Shown here: piece by piece, positions 27,754 through 36,748 of the stretch
Position numbering within the stretch: position 1 is the stretch's first letter
Layout of the letters: every line of letters begins with the position of its first letter
NCBI RefSeq assembly: GCF_900111555.1
Contig: NZ_FOHZ01000001.1
Coordinates: 496,001-560,000 of the forward strand
Length of the DNA stretch: 64,000 nt
Source: Marinobacter segnicrescens
GTDB taxonomy: Bacteria > Pseudomonadota > Gammaproteobacteria > Pseudomonadales > Oleiphilaceae
Direction of reading: 5' to 3'
The notes under the pieces: model-generated
Seen by the model: the letters and a program-made list of their open reading frames with translations, nothing else
What the model was told of the DNA's origin: nothing
Databases searched by the model: none
Program-made: the position numbers and the translations under genes

Positions 27754-29229
27754 TCAGACCGCCATTGCCAGCTCGGCGTCCAGGTCGATGCCAAAATCGC
27801 GCATCTGTGCCAGCTTGTAACGCAGGGTCCGGGGGCTGATACCCAGTTGCTCTGCCGCCCGGTTGCGACGTCCGCGCTCCCGGCGAAGCGTGTCAATGAT
27901 AATCCGGAACTCCCGACGCCGGATCTCATCCCCCAGCGAGGCCGACTCATCCGCAGGCTCCGACACCGCAGCCACAGGTGCTGTCGCGCCCGTATCACCG
28001 CATACTGCAGCACTAGCCGTGGCCTCCATCGGGGCAGATCCCGCCTGTGCCGCTGGTGCGGCAGGGACGGCAGCGACACCGCCAAGTCCGGTGATTCCCA
28101 TATCCAGGCACAGGTCCTCTGCCTGGATTTCAGCTCCCTGGTGCAGCACCAGCGCCCGCTGGATGGCATTGTCGAGTTCCCGCACGTTACCTGGCCAGCG
28201 GTGATTCTCCAGGGCCTGGCGGGCATTGGCGCCCAGGGTGATACCGCTAAGCTTCATCTTGCGGCTGTGCTGGCGCAGCAGGTGTTCAGCCAGGGGCAGG
28301 ATGTCTTTCGGACGATCCCTGAGCGGGTGCCAGTGCATTGGCAACACACTCAATCGATAATAGAGGTCTTCCCGGAACTTGCCTTCACGAACGTAGTCCG
28401 CCAGGTCCCGGTTGGTGGTGGCCAGCACCCGCACGTCCAGGGAAATGGTTCGACGACCGCCAACCCGCTCCACTTCCCGCTCCTGCAGGACCCGCAACAG
28501 CTTGGACTGCAACCCCAGGTCCATCTCGGAAATCTCGTCCAGCAGTATGGTGCCGCCGTTGGCCTGCTCGAACTTGCCCGGCACCGACGCGTGGGCCCCG
28601 GTAAAGGCGCCTTTCTCATGGCCGAACAGGATGGCCTCCAGCATGTTTTCAGGAATCGCAGCGCAGTTGATGGCGACAAAGGGCTGGTCACTGCGACTGG
28701 AGTTCTGGTGGATAAAGCGGGCGAGTACTTCCTTGCCAGTGCCGCTTTCACCCGAAATCATCACCGTGGAATCGCTTGCAGCAACCTTCTTCGCCAGCTG
28801 GAACAGCCGCTTGCTGATGGGATCCTCAGCCACCGGGTCGTCACTGCTGCGACGGCGGCTTACCGTGGCACCCACCACCTTGTCCACCGCCTCCACCAGC
28901 ACCTGGGGCTCGAAGGGCTTGACCAGGTAATCGATAGCGCCGGTCTGCATGGCGCTGACCGCATCGCTGATCTGACCGTAGGCGGTAATCAGCATCATGG
29001 GCAGGCCGGGGTACTTTTTCAGCACCTCGGCTAACAGGTCATGGCCGGACATTCCCGGCATATTGACGTCACTGACCACCATATCCACGGGCCCACGGGC
29101 CAGCTCCTCCAGCGCCTTTTCACCGGATGCGGCCTCCCGCACCCGGAAACGGGCCAGTTCCAGGGTGGTTACCAGCGCTTCGCGCAGGTCATGATCGTCT
29201 TCAACAATGAGAATCTGGGGTCGGGCCAT
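27754..29229 (-). CDS. fleR: Sigma-54-dependent flagellar response regulator FleR
   Basis: A 491-residue NtrC-type regulator: receiver with D54 (VVSDVNMPGM), AAA+ domain with Walker A GESGTGKE (160-167) and the sigma-54 contact loop GAFTGA (207-212), and a C-terminal Fis-type helix-turn-helix (RNRAAEQLGISPRTLRYKL). In Pseudomonas, FleR activates class III genes such as fliE and flg operons. It lies 25 bases after fleS, so the pair is co-transcribed. An Ala/Pro-rich linker sits before the DNA-binding domain. Confidence 0.95.
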   Translation of the reverse strand: MARPQILIVEDDHDLREALVTTLELARFRVREAASGEKALEELARGPVDMVVSDVNMPGMSGHDLLAEVLKKYPGLPMMLITAYGQISDAVSAMQTGAIDYLVKPFEPQVLVEAVDKVVGATVSRRRSSDDPVAEDPISKRLFQLAKKVAASDSTVMISGESGTGKEVLARFIHQNSSRSDQPFVAINCAAIPENMLEAILFGHEKGAFTGAHASVPGKFEQANGGTILLDEISEMDLGLQSKLLRVLQEREVERVGGRRTISLDVRVLATTNRDLADYVREGKFREDLYYRLSVLPMHWHPLRDRPKDILPLAEHLLRQHSRKMKLSGITLGANARQALENHRWPGNVRELDNAIQRALVLHQGAEIQAEDLCLDMGITGLGGVAAVPAAPAAQAGSAPMEATASAAVCGDTGATAPVAAVSEPADESASLGDEIRRREFRIIIDTLRRERGRRNRAAEQLGISPRTLRYKLAQMRDFGIDLDAELAMAV

Positions 29230-29254
29230 GATGTCCTCCGACTGTCCTTTTTTG

Positions 29255-30514
29255 TCAGGATGTTGTTTTCGGGTTGCGGGCGGCAGGCAAACGAACCGAC
29301 GCAGAGGCTCCCCCGCCAGGCGTGGGCGCCAGGCTAAACTGGCCGTTGTGGGCCTTGACCACGGCCTGTACCACCGCCAGCCCCAGGCCAGTGCCGTGGG
29401 ACTTGGTGGTGTAGAAGGCTTCCATCAGCTGCTCGGCCTTATGGCCGGGGAAGCCCGGACCATTGTCAGATACCGCAATGACCAGCTCGTCCTGGCAGCC
29501 CGTGAGCGAGATTTCGACGCGCCCGGCACCGGCTTCCAGGCTATTGTTAACCAGGTTCATACAGGCGCCTACCAGTGCCTCCTGGTTACACATAAGCGGA
29601 ACCGGGGCACCATGGGCGACCAGTTCTACCTGTTGGTTATCCGCCAGGTTGAGGCCATCGACCGCCGCCCTCAGGCCCTCCTCAATACGGTCCGAAGAGA
29701 GTGCCTCCGCCAACCGGGTTTCACCCCGGGCAAAGGTAAGCATGTCGCGTACCTGGGACTCCAGGTGGGTCAGGCGGGACATCAGACGGCTTGCGCAGCG
29801 CTGGCGCAATGCTTCATCCAGGTCTGGCTGGGACAGGTGCCCACCATAGAGAATGGCGGCGGACAACGGCGTACGAATCTGGTGCGCCAGGGACGCCACC
29901 ATGCGGCCCATGGCCGACAACCGCTGCGCGTGGGCCAACTGGGCCTGGAGCTGACGGGTCTCGGTAAGATCAGTGAGCAGGATCAGCTGACCCGGCTCAT
30001 TCTCCATGGTTCGAATCTCGATGCTGACACGGCGGCCGTCCTTGAGAGAGACTTCATGGCCATCGTCGCGCCGGGGTGCGAAACATCGCTGGATCACACT
30101 CACCCAGCGCTCGCCCTCCAGGGGCTCACCCAGCAGGGAAATGGCAGCGGGATTGCACTGGGCAACCGTGCCCTGGCTGTCCAGAACAATCACGCCGGCA
30201 GGCAGGGCAGACAAGAGGGTGGAGAGGCGATCCGCCAGGCGCTCCTTTTCTTCCAGCTCACGCTGGCGCTGACGGGTTTCGGCAGTGAGTTCGCCGGAAA
30301 GCTGGTTCACCCGGGACTCCAGGGTACGGTAGGAGTCGGTGATCTGGCGGGACATCTGATTGAACAGATCCAGCGCGGAATCCACCGCATCGTCTTCCTG
30401 GGCCGGGAACAACGCGGTTACCTTGTCATTGGCATCCGCAGCCGCATCCCTCGTACTCGCGGAACCGAACTTCCCGGCACGGGAGGCAGGTACTGCCGTC
30501 TGGATCTGTCTCAT
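29255..30514 (-). CDS. fleS: Flagellar sensor histidine kinase FleS
   Basis: A 419-residue soluble kinase without transmembrane helices. It has an N-terminal coiled coil (residues 55-100), a PAS-like domain (100-180), the HisKA box with H211 (SLAHQIRTPLSA) and a HATPase domain (DNGPGFPG, GTGLGLAVV). It phosphorylates FleR. A strong sigma-54 promoter precedes it. Confidence 0.94.
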   Translation of the reverse strand: MRQIQTAVPASRAGKFGSASTRDAAADANDKVTALFPAQEDDAVDSALDLFNQMSRQITDSYRTLESRVNQLSGELTAETRQRQRELEEKERLADRLSTLLSALPAGVIVLDSQGTVAQCNPAAISLLGEPLEGERWVSVIQRCFAPRRDDGHEVSLKDGRRVSIEIRTMENEPGQLILLTDLTETRQLQAQLAHAQRLSAMGRMVASLAHQIRTPLSAAILYGGHLSQPDLDEALRQRCASRLMSRLTHLESQVRDMLTFARGETRLAEALSSDRIEEGLRAAVDGLNLADNQQVELVAHGAPVPLMCNQEALVGACMNLVNNSLEAGAGRVEISLTGCQDELVIAVSDNGPGFPGHKAEQLMEAFYTTKSHGTGLGLAVVQAVVKAHNGQFSLAPTPGGGASASVRLPAARNPKTTS

Positions 30515-30554
30515 GCTTCCCCCTGACCATAATGTAATGATTCAGAAGGGTATT

Positions 30555-30571
30555 AGCAGGACCCGTGCCAG
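30555..30571 (-). promoter_or_regulatory. Sigma-54 promoter of fleSR
   Basis: The minus strand reads CTGGCACGGGTCCTGCT, with a perfect TGGCACG block and 10 bases between the GG and GC doublets. It lies about 40 bases upstream of the fleS ATG. FleQ activates fleSR in Pseudomonas. Confidence 0.85.
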
Positions 30572-30599
30572 AACGTCTTTTTTCTTTAATTACAAACGA

Positions 30600-30660
30600 T
30601 TGGAGACCACAAAAAGCAAAAACCCGACCCGGACCGCCGGCGCTGACAGAAATCCGTCAG
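30600..30660 (-). terminator. Probable terminator after fleQ
   Basis: After the fleQ stop the minus strand carries a small CTGAC / GTCAG hairpin and a GC-rich segment that ends in GGGTTTTTGCTTTTTG. The T-runs suggest termination, but the stem is short and irregular. Confidence 0.4.
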
Positions 30661-32108
30661 CTGTCGTCTTCGTCGCGAAGACCGTATTTACGCACTTTTT
30701 CTACCAGCGTCGTCCGGCGGATTCGCAGTTTTTCTGCCGCCCGGGCCACAACACCGTTGGCCTCATCGAGCGCTTGCTGAATCAGCTGCTTTTCCAGGTT
30801 CGACAGGTAGTCCTTGAGGTCGATGCCATTGACCGGCAACAAAGCCGGCGCATCCAACCCGACCAGTCCGGGCATGCCGCCTGACGGTGTGGCCTGTTCG
30901 TCGATGGGCAAGTCTTCGTCGTAGTCGTCCACATAGCGGAACTTCTTGGGCAGTTCCTGGACGCCGATCACCCCATAGGGGTGCATGATCGCGAGACGTT
31001 CAACCAGGTTGGCCAGCTCACGAACATTGCCAGGCCAGTCGTGGCGGCACAGACTGAGGATGGCGGCGGAGTTGAGTCGCAACGAACCCCGCTTTTCCTT
31101 TTCCATGCGGGCAATCAATTCGTTGATCAGCAACGGAATGTCTTCAACCCTTTCGCGCAGGGCAGGCATTTCAATGGGGAATACGTTAAGGCGGTAGTAG
31201 AGGTCTTCGCGGAAGTCCCCTTTCTCGATCATGTCCTCCAGGTTCTTGTGGGTGGCCGCAACAATCCGTACATCCGCGCTCTGGGTCCTGTTGCTGCCCA
31301 CCCGTTCAAAGGTACGCTCCTGCAACACCCGCAGGATCTTGACCTGCATATTGAGTGGCATGTCGCCGATTTCATCGAGAAACAGGGTACCGCCCTCTGC
31401 CAGCTCGAAGCGACCTACCCTGGCGGTAATGGCACCGGTGAACGCACCTTTTTCATGACCGAAAAGCTCGCTCTCAAGCAGCTCCGCAGGAATGGCGCCG
31501 CAGTTGACCGGTACAAAGGGCTTCTCTCGCCGGGGTGAATGGTAATGGAGGTTACGGGCAACCACTTCCTTGCCGGTACCGGACTCGCCGGTAATCAGTA
31601 CGCTCACGTCCTTGTCTGCCACCTGGCTCATCAACTCCCTTACGCCTTTTACGCTGCGGGAGGTACCCACCAAACTGCGGAACAGCATGATGTCCCGTTG
31701 CTGGCCCCGGCCCCGGGCGCGGGTGTGCTGGTCCCGGTAGATCTGAGCCCGGTACAGTGAATCGATCAGCTTGGTGTAATTGGGGGGCCACTCCACCCGG
31801 GCGAGCACGCGGTCCTGGCAGTCCTTGTCCAGCCCGCCCAGATCCGGGTCCCCGACCACCAGTATGGGCAACCCCGCCTCAGCGTGACAGACCAGCTCGA
31901 TGTCCTCCCGCAGTTCCCTGTCATCCTCGGCACTGATCACAGCGAGGCCCAGTTCTTCCAGGGCCGCCTCGTCGTTACTTGCCAACCGTTCACGGGATGC
32001 ACCGTCGTCCAGTACCGTTTCCTTGCCAATGAACTCCAGTATGGTTTTCAGATCCCTGGCCCGTGAGTCATCCCTGCTCAGCACCAGCACAGTATCGGTC
32101 ATCGACAT
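30657..32108 (-). CDS. fleQ: Flagellar master regulator FleQ
   Basis: A 483-residue sigma-54 enhancer-binding protein. The N-terminal domain is a degenerate receiver-like FleQ domain, the AAA+ part has Walker A GESGTGKE (from 174) and GAFTGA (221-226), and the C-terminal helix-turn-helix is [19 protein letters not shown]. FleQ heads the flagellar cascade, binds cyclic di-GMP and is antagonised by FleN in Pseudomonas. It is preceded by a sigma-70 type promoter. Confidence 0.96.
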   Translation of the reverse strand: MSMTDTVLVLSRDDSRARDLKTILEFIGKETVLDDGASRERLASNDEAALEELGLAVISAEDDRELREDIELVCHAEAGLPILVVGDPDLGGLDKDCQDRVLARVEWPPNYTKLIDSLYRAQIYRDQHTRARGRGQQRDIMLFRSLVGTSRSVKGVRELMSQVADKDVSVLITGESGTGKEVVARNLHYHSPRREKPFVPVNCGAIPAELLESELFGHEKGAFTGAITARVGRFELAEGGTLFLDEIGDMPLNMQVKILRVLQERTFERVGSNRTQSADVRIVAATHKNLEDMIEKGDFREDLYYRLNVFPIEMPALRERVEDIPLLINELIARMEKEKRGSLRLNSAAILSLCRHDWPGNVRELANLVERLAIMHPYGVIGVQELPKKFRYVDDYDEDLPIDEQATPSGGMPGLVGLDAPALLPVNGIDLKDYLSNLEKQLIQQALDEANGVVARAAEKLRIRRTTLVEKVRKYGLRDEDDS

Positions 32109-32197
32109 TCAGATTGAATCTCTTGGTCAGCACAGCATGAAAAACGGACACGGGCCCGGGGAAGCCCTGATCCGTCCAGCGATATTGTTTGAGCGCT

Positions 32198-32226
32198 ATT
32201 TAAGACGTTTAATCGGTGAGAGTCAA
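32198..32226 (-). promoter_or_regulatory. Sigma-70 promoter of fleQ
   Basis: The minus strand has TTGACT, a 17-base spacer and TTAAAT, about 90-115 bases upstream of the fleQ start. This housekeeping-type promoter fits FleQ as the top of the hierarchy. Confidence 0.6.
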
Positions 32227-32299
32227 TTTTATGACGCGGGTCACACAGTTATCGCAGGATGCGACCTGATATGACGGAAATCTCCCTCAATCTACCAGT

Positions 32300-32323
32300 G
32301 TCCAGGACGCTAGTGTCCCGGAC
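32300..32323. repeat. Inverted repeat after the FliT-like gene
   Basis: GTCCAGGAC and GTCCCGGAC pair with one mismatch around a six-base loop, two bases beyond the stop of the FliT-like gene. There is no U-tract, so it is a weak candidate terminator. Confidence 0.4.
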
Positions 32324-32324
32324 T

Positions 32325-32657
32325 CTAGGAACGGTCCCGCCCCGACACCCTGGCATAGGTGCTGGCTGCCTTGCGGTTCTGCCCTACCTGCTCCAGCGCC
32401 TCCCTGGCTTCGTCGCGGGCTTCGCGTGCCTTTGAGTCCGCCTGCTGCACAAACTGCTCCAGGGTGCGCAAACGTTTCTGCACCTCGGTGGGCGCCAGCT
32501 GTCTCTGCTCCATGGCATCCATCACCGGGTCAATCAGCGTCCGGACATCCGCGTTGAGCTCACCCAGTCGCGTCCAGTCCCGGGCTTCCAGCGCCCGTTG
32601 CAGCTGGTCAATTCGTTCATCCAGCCTTGCAAGGGCTTCATGGGCGTCATTGGTCAT
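32325..32657 (-). CDS. FliT-like flagellar protein
   Basis: A 110-residue, helical, charged protein (DERIDQLQRALEARDWTRL) of the size and composition of FliT-type chaperones, which bind FliD. In Pseudomonas a similar small gene lies just upstream of fleQ in the same orientation. The ATG at 32657 follows GGAGG with six bases of spacing; a long upstream frame has no coding character. The usual neighbours fliC, fliD and fliS are not here. Assignment relies on synteny and composition. Confidence 0.6.
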   Translation of the reverse strand: MTNDAHEALARLDERIDQLQRALEARDWTRLGELNADVRTLIDPVMDAMEQRQLAPTEVQKRLRTLEQFVQQADSKAREARDEAREALEQVGQNRKAASTYARVSGRDRS

Positions 32658-32761
32658 GCCAGGCCTCCGTATACTGTCAGGGTTGCCCGAGTTAAGCCGA
32701 CGGCTTATCCAATTCAGGCAGCTTCGTTCGAGTATACAGGCCACGGCGCTACAAAGTCCCT

Positions 32762-32782
32762 GCCTGGCCATGGGGGCCAGGC
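32762..32782. repeat. Perfect inverted repeat in a divergent spacer
   Basis: GCCTGGCC and GGCCAGGC form an eight-base-pair stem with a five-base loop. It lies between the divergently transcribed FliT-like gene and the small gene at 32897. It could be an operator or simply a hairpin; no T-run follows. Confidence 0.35.
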
Positions 32783-32846
32783 GAAACAATGCCACACGCA
32801 GCCGCGTGCCAGCGCCAGAAAGCGGAAGAAATTGCACACAGATTCT

Positions 32847-32855
32847 GGTAAGATA
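32847..32855 (+). promoter_or_regulatory. Possible extended -10 promoter
   Basis: TGGTAAGAT resembles an extended -10 element about 45 bases upstream of the gene at 32897. No good -35 hexamer is seen. Confidence 0.3.
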
Positions 32856-32896
32856 CCCCGTTAATCAGCGATTCATCCGACGAGGTACAGCCAGCC

Positions 32897-33370
32897 ATGT
32901 CAGCACAGTGGCAGACACTGGTGTCACAGAAGCTCTACCTGGCAACCCAGTTGGCCGGACTGTCCCGTAAGCAGGCTTCCGCCGCTGATCGGGAAGCCAC
33001 GTTGCAGGGGGCTATTGAGCTGGCTTTGCGGGCTCGCAAACTGATGTTTGCCCTGGTAGCCCGCTATCACCAGCAAAACCGGGCGACGCCAGCCACCGTG
33101 GAAGAGCTGACCACACTCATCGCCGATACGCCGGACGCTGAGCTGTTGACTGACCTGGCCCGCACCCCGGGTAGCTGGCTGAACCACCTGGAGCAGCTGG
33201 AGGTCGCCCAGAGCGAGCCTCCGCGGCAGCAGAAAACGGTATCGGAAGAGAATATTATCGCTGTATCGACGGCTGCCGGGCCCGATCGCTCTGCGGACGG
33301 CCTGCTGGAAACCCTGGCAGCCATGAAAGCATTCATGACAGACCTGGGCGAGCGCCATGCTGAATGGTAG
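32897..33370 (+). CDS. Conserved hypothetical protein (DUF6586-like)
   Basis: A 157-residue soluble protein, mostly helical (QKLYLATQLAGLSRKQASA, ALRARKLMFALVARYHQQN). I recall proteins of this kind beside sulA-lexA in Pseudomonas, which is the context here too. A GAGG motif precedes the ATG. No catalytic motif is visible and the function is unknown. Confidence 0.8.
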   Translation: MSAQWQTLVSQKLYLATQLAGLSRKQASAADREATLQGAIELALRARKLMFALVARYHQQNRATPATVEELTTLIADTPDAELLTDLARTPGSWLNHLEQLEVAQSEPPRQQKTVSEENIIAVSTAAGPDRSADGLLETLAAMKAFMTDLGERHAEW

Positions 33371-33396
33371 CAGCCCGGGCTTGATGTAAGGATTCT

Positions 33397-33657
33397 ATGT
33401 CACCTTCATTCTTTGAAATTGTACAACTGAGCGACGGCGACTATGCGCTCAAGCGTGTGGACGATGAGTCGGCCCCGCTGGTGAAGATCTCGTTTTCCCA
33501 GGAAGCCCGTGAGCTGATGGAAAACCGCGACATGACCGTTGCCCGCGCCATGATCGACGCCGGCATCCAGGCCGTGAGCCACATCAACGATGCAGTAGAC
33601 TGGGAAGATGCCGACCCGGAGGATTTCGAGCTGCACGCCCACCACACCCTGCACTAA
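33397..33657 (+). CDS. Conserved small hypothetical protein
   Basis: An 86-residue acidic protein (FFEIVQLSDGDYALKRVDDE ... DWEDADPEDFELHAHHTLH in parts) with a His-containing tail. It lies 26 bases after the previous gene, probably in one operon, and converges on sulA. A similar small gene lies next to sulA in Pseudomonas. Function unknown. Confidence 0.82.
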   Translation: MSPSFFEIVQLSDGDYALKRVDDESAPLVKISFSQEARELMENRDMTVARAMIDAGIQAVSHINDAVDWEDADPEDFELHAHHTLH

Positions 33658-33676
33658 ACCAGGCAACGTTGCGTCA

Positions 33677-34096
33677 TTAGCGGCACCGCAGAATCACCCC
33701 GTGGCTCTGGCCGCGGGCAGATGCCTGCTCCAGCGCCCCGAAATCCCGATTCGACAACCGGGTGGTCCACATTACCACCGCATGGCAGGTACCCGCCCCT
33801 AATGCCCTCTCTGCCAGCTCAAAGGCGGAATAGTCGCGGCTTGACCTCAGCACCAGCAGCTCGCTGGCAACAATCCCGTGCATGGTTTGCCACTTGCTGA
33901 CCAGCTCCTGGGGCGGGTCGATCCAGGCCAGCCAGCGCCGCTCCTGATTCAGTTGGGTCAGCATGGGCAACAACAACTGGAAGTTTTCTACCTGCCCCGG
34001 CGGCAGAATCACCTCGGTCACGTTTCCACGCGGTTCCGGTGCCGGTTCGGCGACCGGCAGCAACTCTGTGTTTACACTCAAACCCAGCTGTTCCAT
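33677..34096 (-). CDS. sulA: SOS cell-division inhibitor SulA
   Basis: A 139-residue RecA-fold protein resembling SulA (VTEVILPPGQVENFQLLLP, ERRWLAWIDPP, CHAVVMWTTRL in parts). SulA blocks FtsZ assembly after DNA damage. The ATG at 34096 follows a perfect GGAGG; the reading frame extends further into lexA but without support. It lies 53 bases after lexA, so both are under the LexA box. Confidence 0.85.
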   Translation of the reverse strand: MEQLGLSVNTELLPVAEPAPEPRGNVTEVILPPGQVENFQLLLPMLTQLNQERRWLAWIDPPQELVSKWQTMHGIVASELLVLRSSRDYSAFELAERALGAGTCHAVVMWTTRLSNRDFGALEQASARGQSHGVILRCR

Positions 34097-34149
34097 GACT
34101 TCCTCCCGGAATACTGCGGGCTGACACCGGATGGCACCAGCCTGAACAA

Positions 34150-34767
34150 TCAATGCACCTGGTGCAGGTCGGACTGTCGAATCACGCCAACCCCGAGGCC
34201 CTCAATGACCAGCTCCTGCTCCCGCAGGTCGACGACAATCGGCTCAAACTCTTCGTTCTCCGCCACCAGGTAAACCTGGGGGCCTTCCCGCCGGTAACGT
34301 TTGACCGTGACTTCCTCGCCAACACGGGCTACTACCACCTGGCCGTTGTGGACATCCTGGGTACGGTGCACTGCCAACAGGTCACCATCGAGTATTCCGA
34401 TATCCTTCATACTCATGCCCCGCACCCGCAGCAGGTAATCGGCAGACGGGTTGAAGAACTCCGGCTGCAGGGTGCAATAGTCCTCGATGTGCTCCTGGGC
34501 GAGGATGGGGCTACCTGCCGCCACCTGGCCGATGACCGGGAGCCCCGGGTCCTGCTCTTCTTCCGGCAGGCGTATGCCACGGCTGGTACCCGGCACCATT
34601 TCGATGGCACCCTTGCGAGCCAGTGCCCGCAAATGCTCCTCGGCAGCATTGGCCGAACGGAAGCCCAGCTCTTCGGCAATCTCCGCACGGGTGGGCGGAT
34701 ACCCGGTTTCATCCACGTGACGACGGATGATGTCCAGTACCTGGCTTTGTCTCGCAGTGAGTTTCAT
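34150..34767 (-). CDS. lexA: SOS repressor LexA
   Basis: A 205-residue repressor with an N-terminal winged helix ([20 protein letters not shown]), the self-cleavage bond A84-G85 (QVAAGSPI), and the catalytic pair S119 and K156, at the same positions as in E. coli LexA. It represses itself and sulA through the box upstream. Confidence 0.98.
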   Translation of the reverse strand: MKLTARQSQVLDIIRRHVDETGYPPTRAEIAEELGFRSANAAEEHLRALARKGAIEMVPGTSRGIRLPEEEQDPGLPVIGQVAAGSPILAQEHIEDYCTLQPEFFNPSADYLLRVRGMSMKDIGILDGDLLAVHRTQDVHNGQVVVARVGEEVTVKRYRREGPQVYLVAENEEFEPIVVDLREQELVIEGLGVGVIRQSDLHQVH

Positions 34768-34791
34768 GAGCAGTGGCCCTCGTGGCTAGTG

Positions 34792-34807
34792 CTGGTGTTA
34801 TATACAG
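34792..34807. promoter_or_regulatory. LexA-binding SOS box
   Basis: CTGGTGTTATATACAG fits the CTG-N10-CAG consensus of gammaproteobacterial LexA. It is 25 bases upstream of the lexA ATG within an A/T-rich promoter region and should control lexA-sulA. Confidence 0.9.
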
Positions 34808-34983
34808 TAACTCAACTTTATACAGTATTCTATCCAGTGTAAACCCCGACACGACTTTTACCCCCGCACAACTGCCTGCGGTACACAGGTGAACTGTTAC
34901 CAAGGTTTTTTCCAGCGGGCCGGGAAGCTGTTACATTGACGTACTGACCTCAATCCGGTGCCACTTTCAGGGAGTAAGAATAC

Positions 34984-35979
34984 ATGCCAGAGCGCTGCCA
35001 GATGCCCGATGTGCTAACGACCGACGAGGGTGAAAAACGTCGGGTGGGCGTGGAAATCGAGATATCGGGCCTGGGCTACGAAAAACTGGTAGCGCTGACG
35101 GCCGACCTGCTGGGCGGCAAGGCCAGCACCGCCAGCCGCTACGTCAGCCGGATTGATTCGCCGCTGGGGGAGTTCACAGTCGAACTGGACTCTGACCCGA
35201 TCAAGGACCTGGACCTTCAGGACCACAGGGTGCCGGAGTCCCTGCGCGAGCTGGGCGGCCATGCCATGGACGTTATTGACTATGCGGCTGAGCGGCTGGT
35301 GCCACTGGAAATCGTCTCGCCCCCCATCCCGTTCGAGGCACTGGAGACCATTGAGGCCCTGGTGGATCACCTCCGGGAAGCCGGGGCCGTAGGCAGCCGT
35401 GAGGCCATTCTCTATGCCTTCGGCCTGCAGCTGAATCCCGAATTGCCTGCGCTGGACGCAGACACACTGCGCCGCTACCTGCAGACATTCGCGGCACTGT
35501 ATGACTGGCTGAAGGGCCGTCACCAGCTGGACTTCAGTCGCAAGGTAACCACCTACATTGAACCCTGGGCGAGCAAATACGTCGACAAGCTGGTCGCAGA
35601 AGGCTATTCGCCGGATATGGAAATCCTGATGCGGGATTACCTGAAGGATAATCCTACCCGCAACCGGGCCCTCGACCTGCTGCCACTGTTTGCCCATATC
35701 AACGCGGACCTGCTGGCAGAATATGTGGAAGACCCTCGCATCAAGTCCCGCCCTACCCTGCATTACCGGCTCCCGGACTGCGACATCGACAACCCCCGCT
35801 GGCACTTCTCCACCGTCTGGAACGACTGGGTCGTGCTGGAGCAGGTCGTCGCCAACCCTGAACATCAACAGGAGCTGAACGACCTGTTCCGGGAGAGCCG
35901 CACCCTGTCGTTCCGTAACCTCACCAGCACCTGGCGTACCCGCTGCCAGCACTGGCTGGAGAACCGGGGTTATGTCTGA
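34984..35979 (+). CDS. Amidoligase family protein (glutamine-synthetase-like fold)
   Basis: A 331-residue protein matching the amidoligase-2 type of the carboxylate-amine ligase superfamily: an N-terminal VGVEIEISGL, then GEFTVELDSDPIKD and LVPLEIVSPPIPF, which carry the acidic metal- and ATP-binding residues seen in this group. Such enzymes form amide or isopeptide bonds using ATP; the substrate is unknown. The next gene encodes a C26-type peptidase and overlaps by eight bases, an association described for this superfamily by Iyer and co-workers. It is divergent from lexA. Confidence 0.82.
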   Translation: MPERCQMPDVLTTDEGEKRRVGVEIEISGLGYEKLVALTADLLGGKASTASRYVSRIDSPLGEFTVELDSDPIKDLDLQDHRVPESLRELGGHAMDVIDYAAERLVPLEIVSPPIPFEALETIEALVDHLREAGAVGSREAILYAFGLQLNPELPALDADTLRRYLQTFAALYDWLKGRHQLDFSRKVTTYIEPWASKYVDKLVAEGYSPDMEILMRDYLKDNPTRNRALDLLPLFAHINADLLAEYVEDPRIKSRPTLHYRLPDCDIDNPRWHFSTVWNDWVVLEQVVANPEHQQELNDLFRESRTLSFRNLTSTWRTRCQHWLENRGYV

Positions 35980-36748
35980 AACCGATAACGCCGCGGAACA
36001 GGAAGTACCCGGCCTCACCATCGGCATCAGCGGCCCGTCCCGAAAACGTACCGCCGATCGTCTGATCGCCCTGGGGCTGAGGCTCTATGGAGCCCATACC
36101 CACTACATCAGGCCCGGTAGCAAGGTCGATGTCTCGTTGCTTGATGGCATCGTGTTGTCCGGTGGCAGTCATATCCATCCGGAACTCTATGGCCAACAGC
36201 CAACCATCAATGCACGCTATGACCGGCTGCGGGACAGTACCGACCAGGTCCTGCTGACCGAAGCGGAGCGGCTGCACCTGCCGGTACTGGGTATCTGCCG
36301 GGGCGCGCAGCTGATCAACGTCTTCCGGGGCGGCTCCCTGTGCCAGGATGTGACGCCACTGCGGGTTAAAACCCGCCATCGACCGCTGTTACTACCCCTG
36401 CAACCGGTGGGCATCGTGGAGCCTACCCGACTGGGGCGTATTGCCGGTACCCGGAAAATCGGCGCCAACCGCATCCACAGCCAGGCCATCCAATGGCTGG
36501 GCAGTGGACTGAAGGTCAGCGCCGTGGACAATGACCTGTTCGTGCAGGCCATCGAGAATACCCACGGGCAGTGGCTGATGGGTGTTCAGTGGCACCCGGA
36601 GTACCTGCTCTACCACGGCGTACACCGACGCATATTCCGGGACTTTGTACGCACCGCCGAACAACTGAAACTGGCCCGCCTGACCCGGGGTGAATACCCG
36701 GAACCCGAAGGCCCGCCGCCAACGTCAGAAGGAACAGACCATGAGTGA
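35972..36748 (+). CDS. Class I glutamine amidotransferase-like peptidase (C26, PuuD-like)
   Basis: A 258-residue hydrolase with the nucleophile C109 in VLGICRGAQLINV, the oxyanion segment GIVLSGGSHIHPELYG, and H208 and E210 in MGVQWHPE, a complete catalytic triad. It resembles gamma-glutamyl-GABA hydrolase PuuD. Coupled to the amidoligase, it may remove or recycle a gamma-glutamyl-type amide. It lacks a signal peptide, so it acts in the cytoplasm. The end overlaps the next gene by eight bases. Confidence 0.88.
   Translation: MSETDNAAEQEVPGLTIGISGPSRKRTADRLIALGLRLYGAHTHYIRPGSKVDVSLLDGIVLSGGSHIHPELYGQQPTINARYDRLRDSTDQVLLTEAERLHLPVLGICRGAQLINVFRGGSLCQDVTPLRVKTRHRPLLLPLQPVGIVEPTRLGRIAGTRKIGANRIHSQAIQWLGSGLKVSAVDNDLFVQAIENTHGQWLMGVQWHPEYLLYHGVHRRIFRDFVRTAEQLKLARLTRGEYPEPEGPPPTSEGTDHE

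Noticed and set aside
27612..28226. Reading frame overlapping the 3' part of fleR
   Set aside because: Out-of-frame shadow of fleR on the same strand, running through its terminator.
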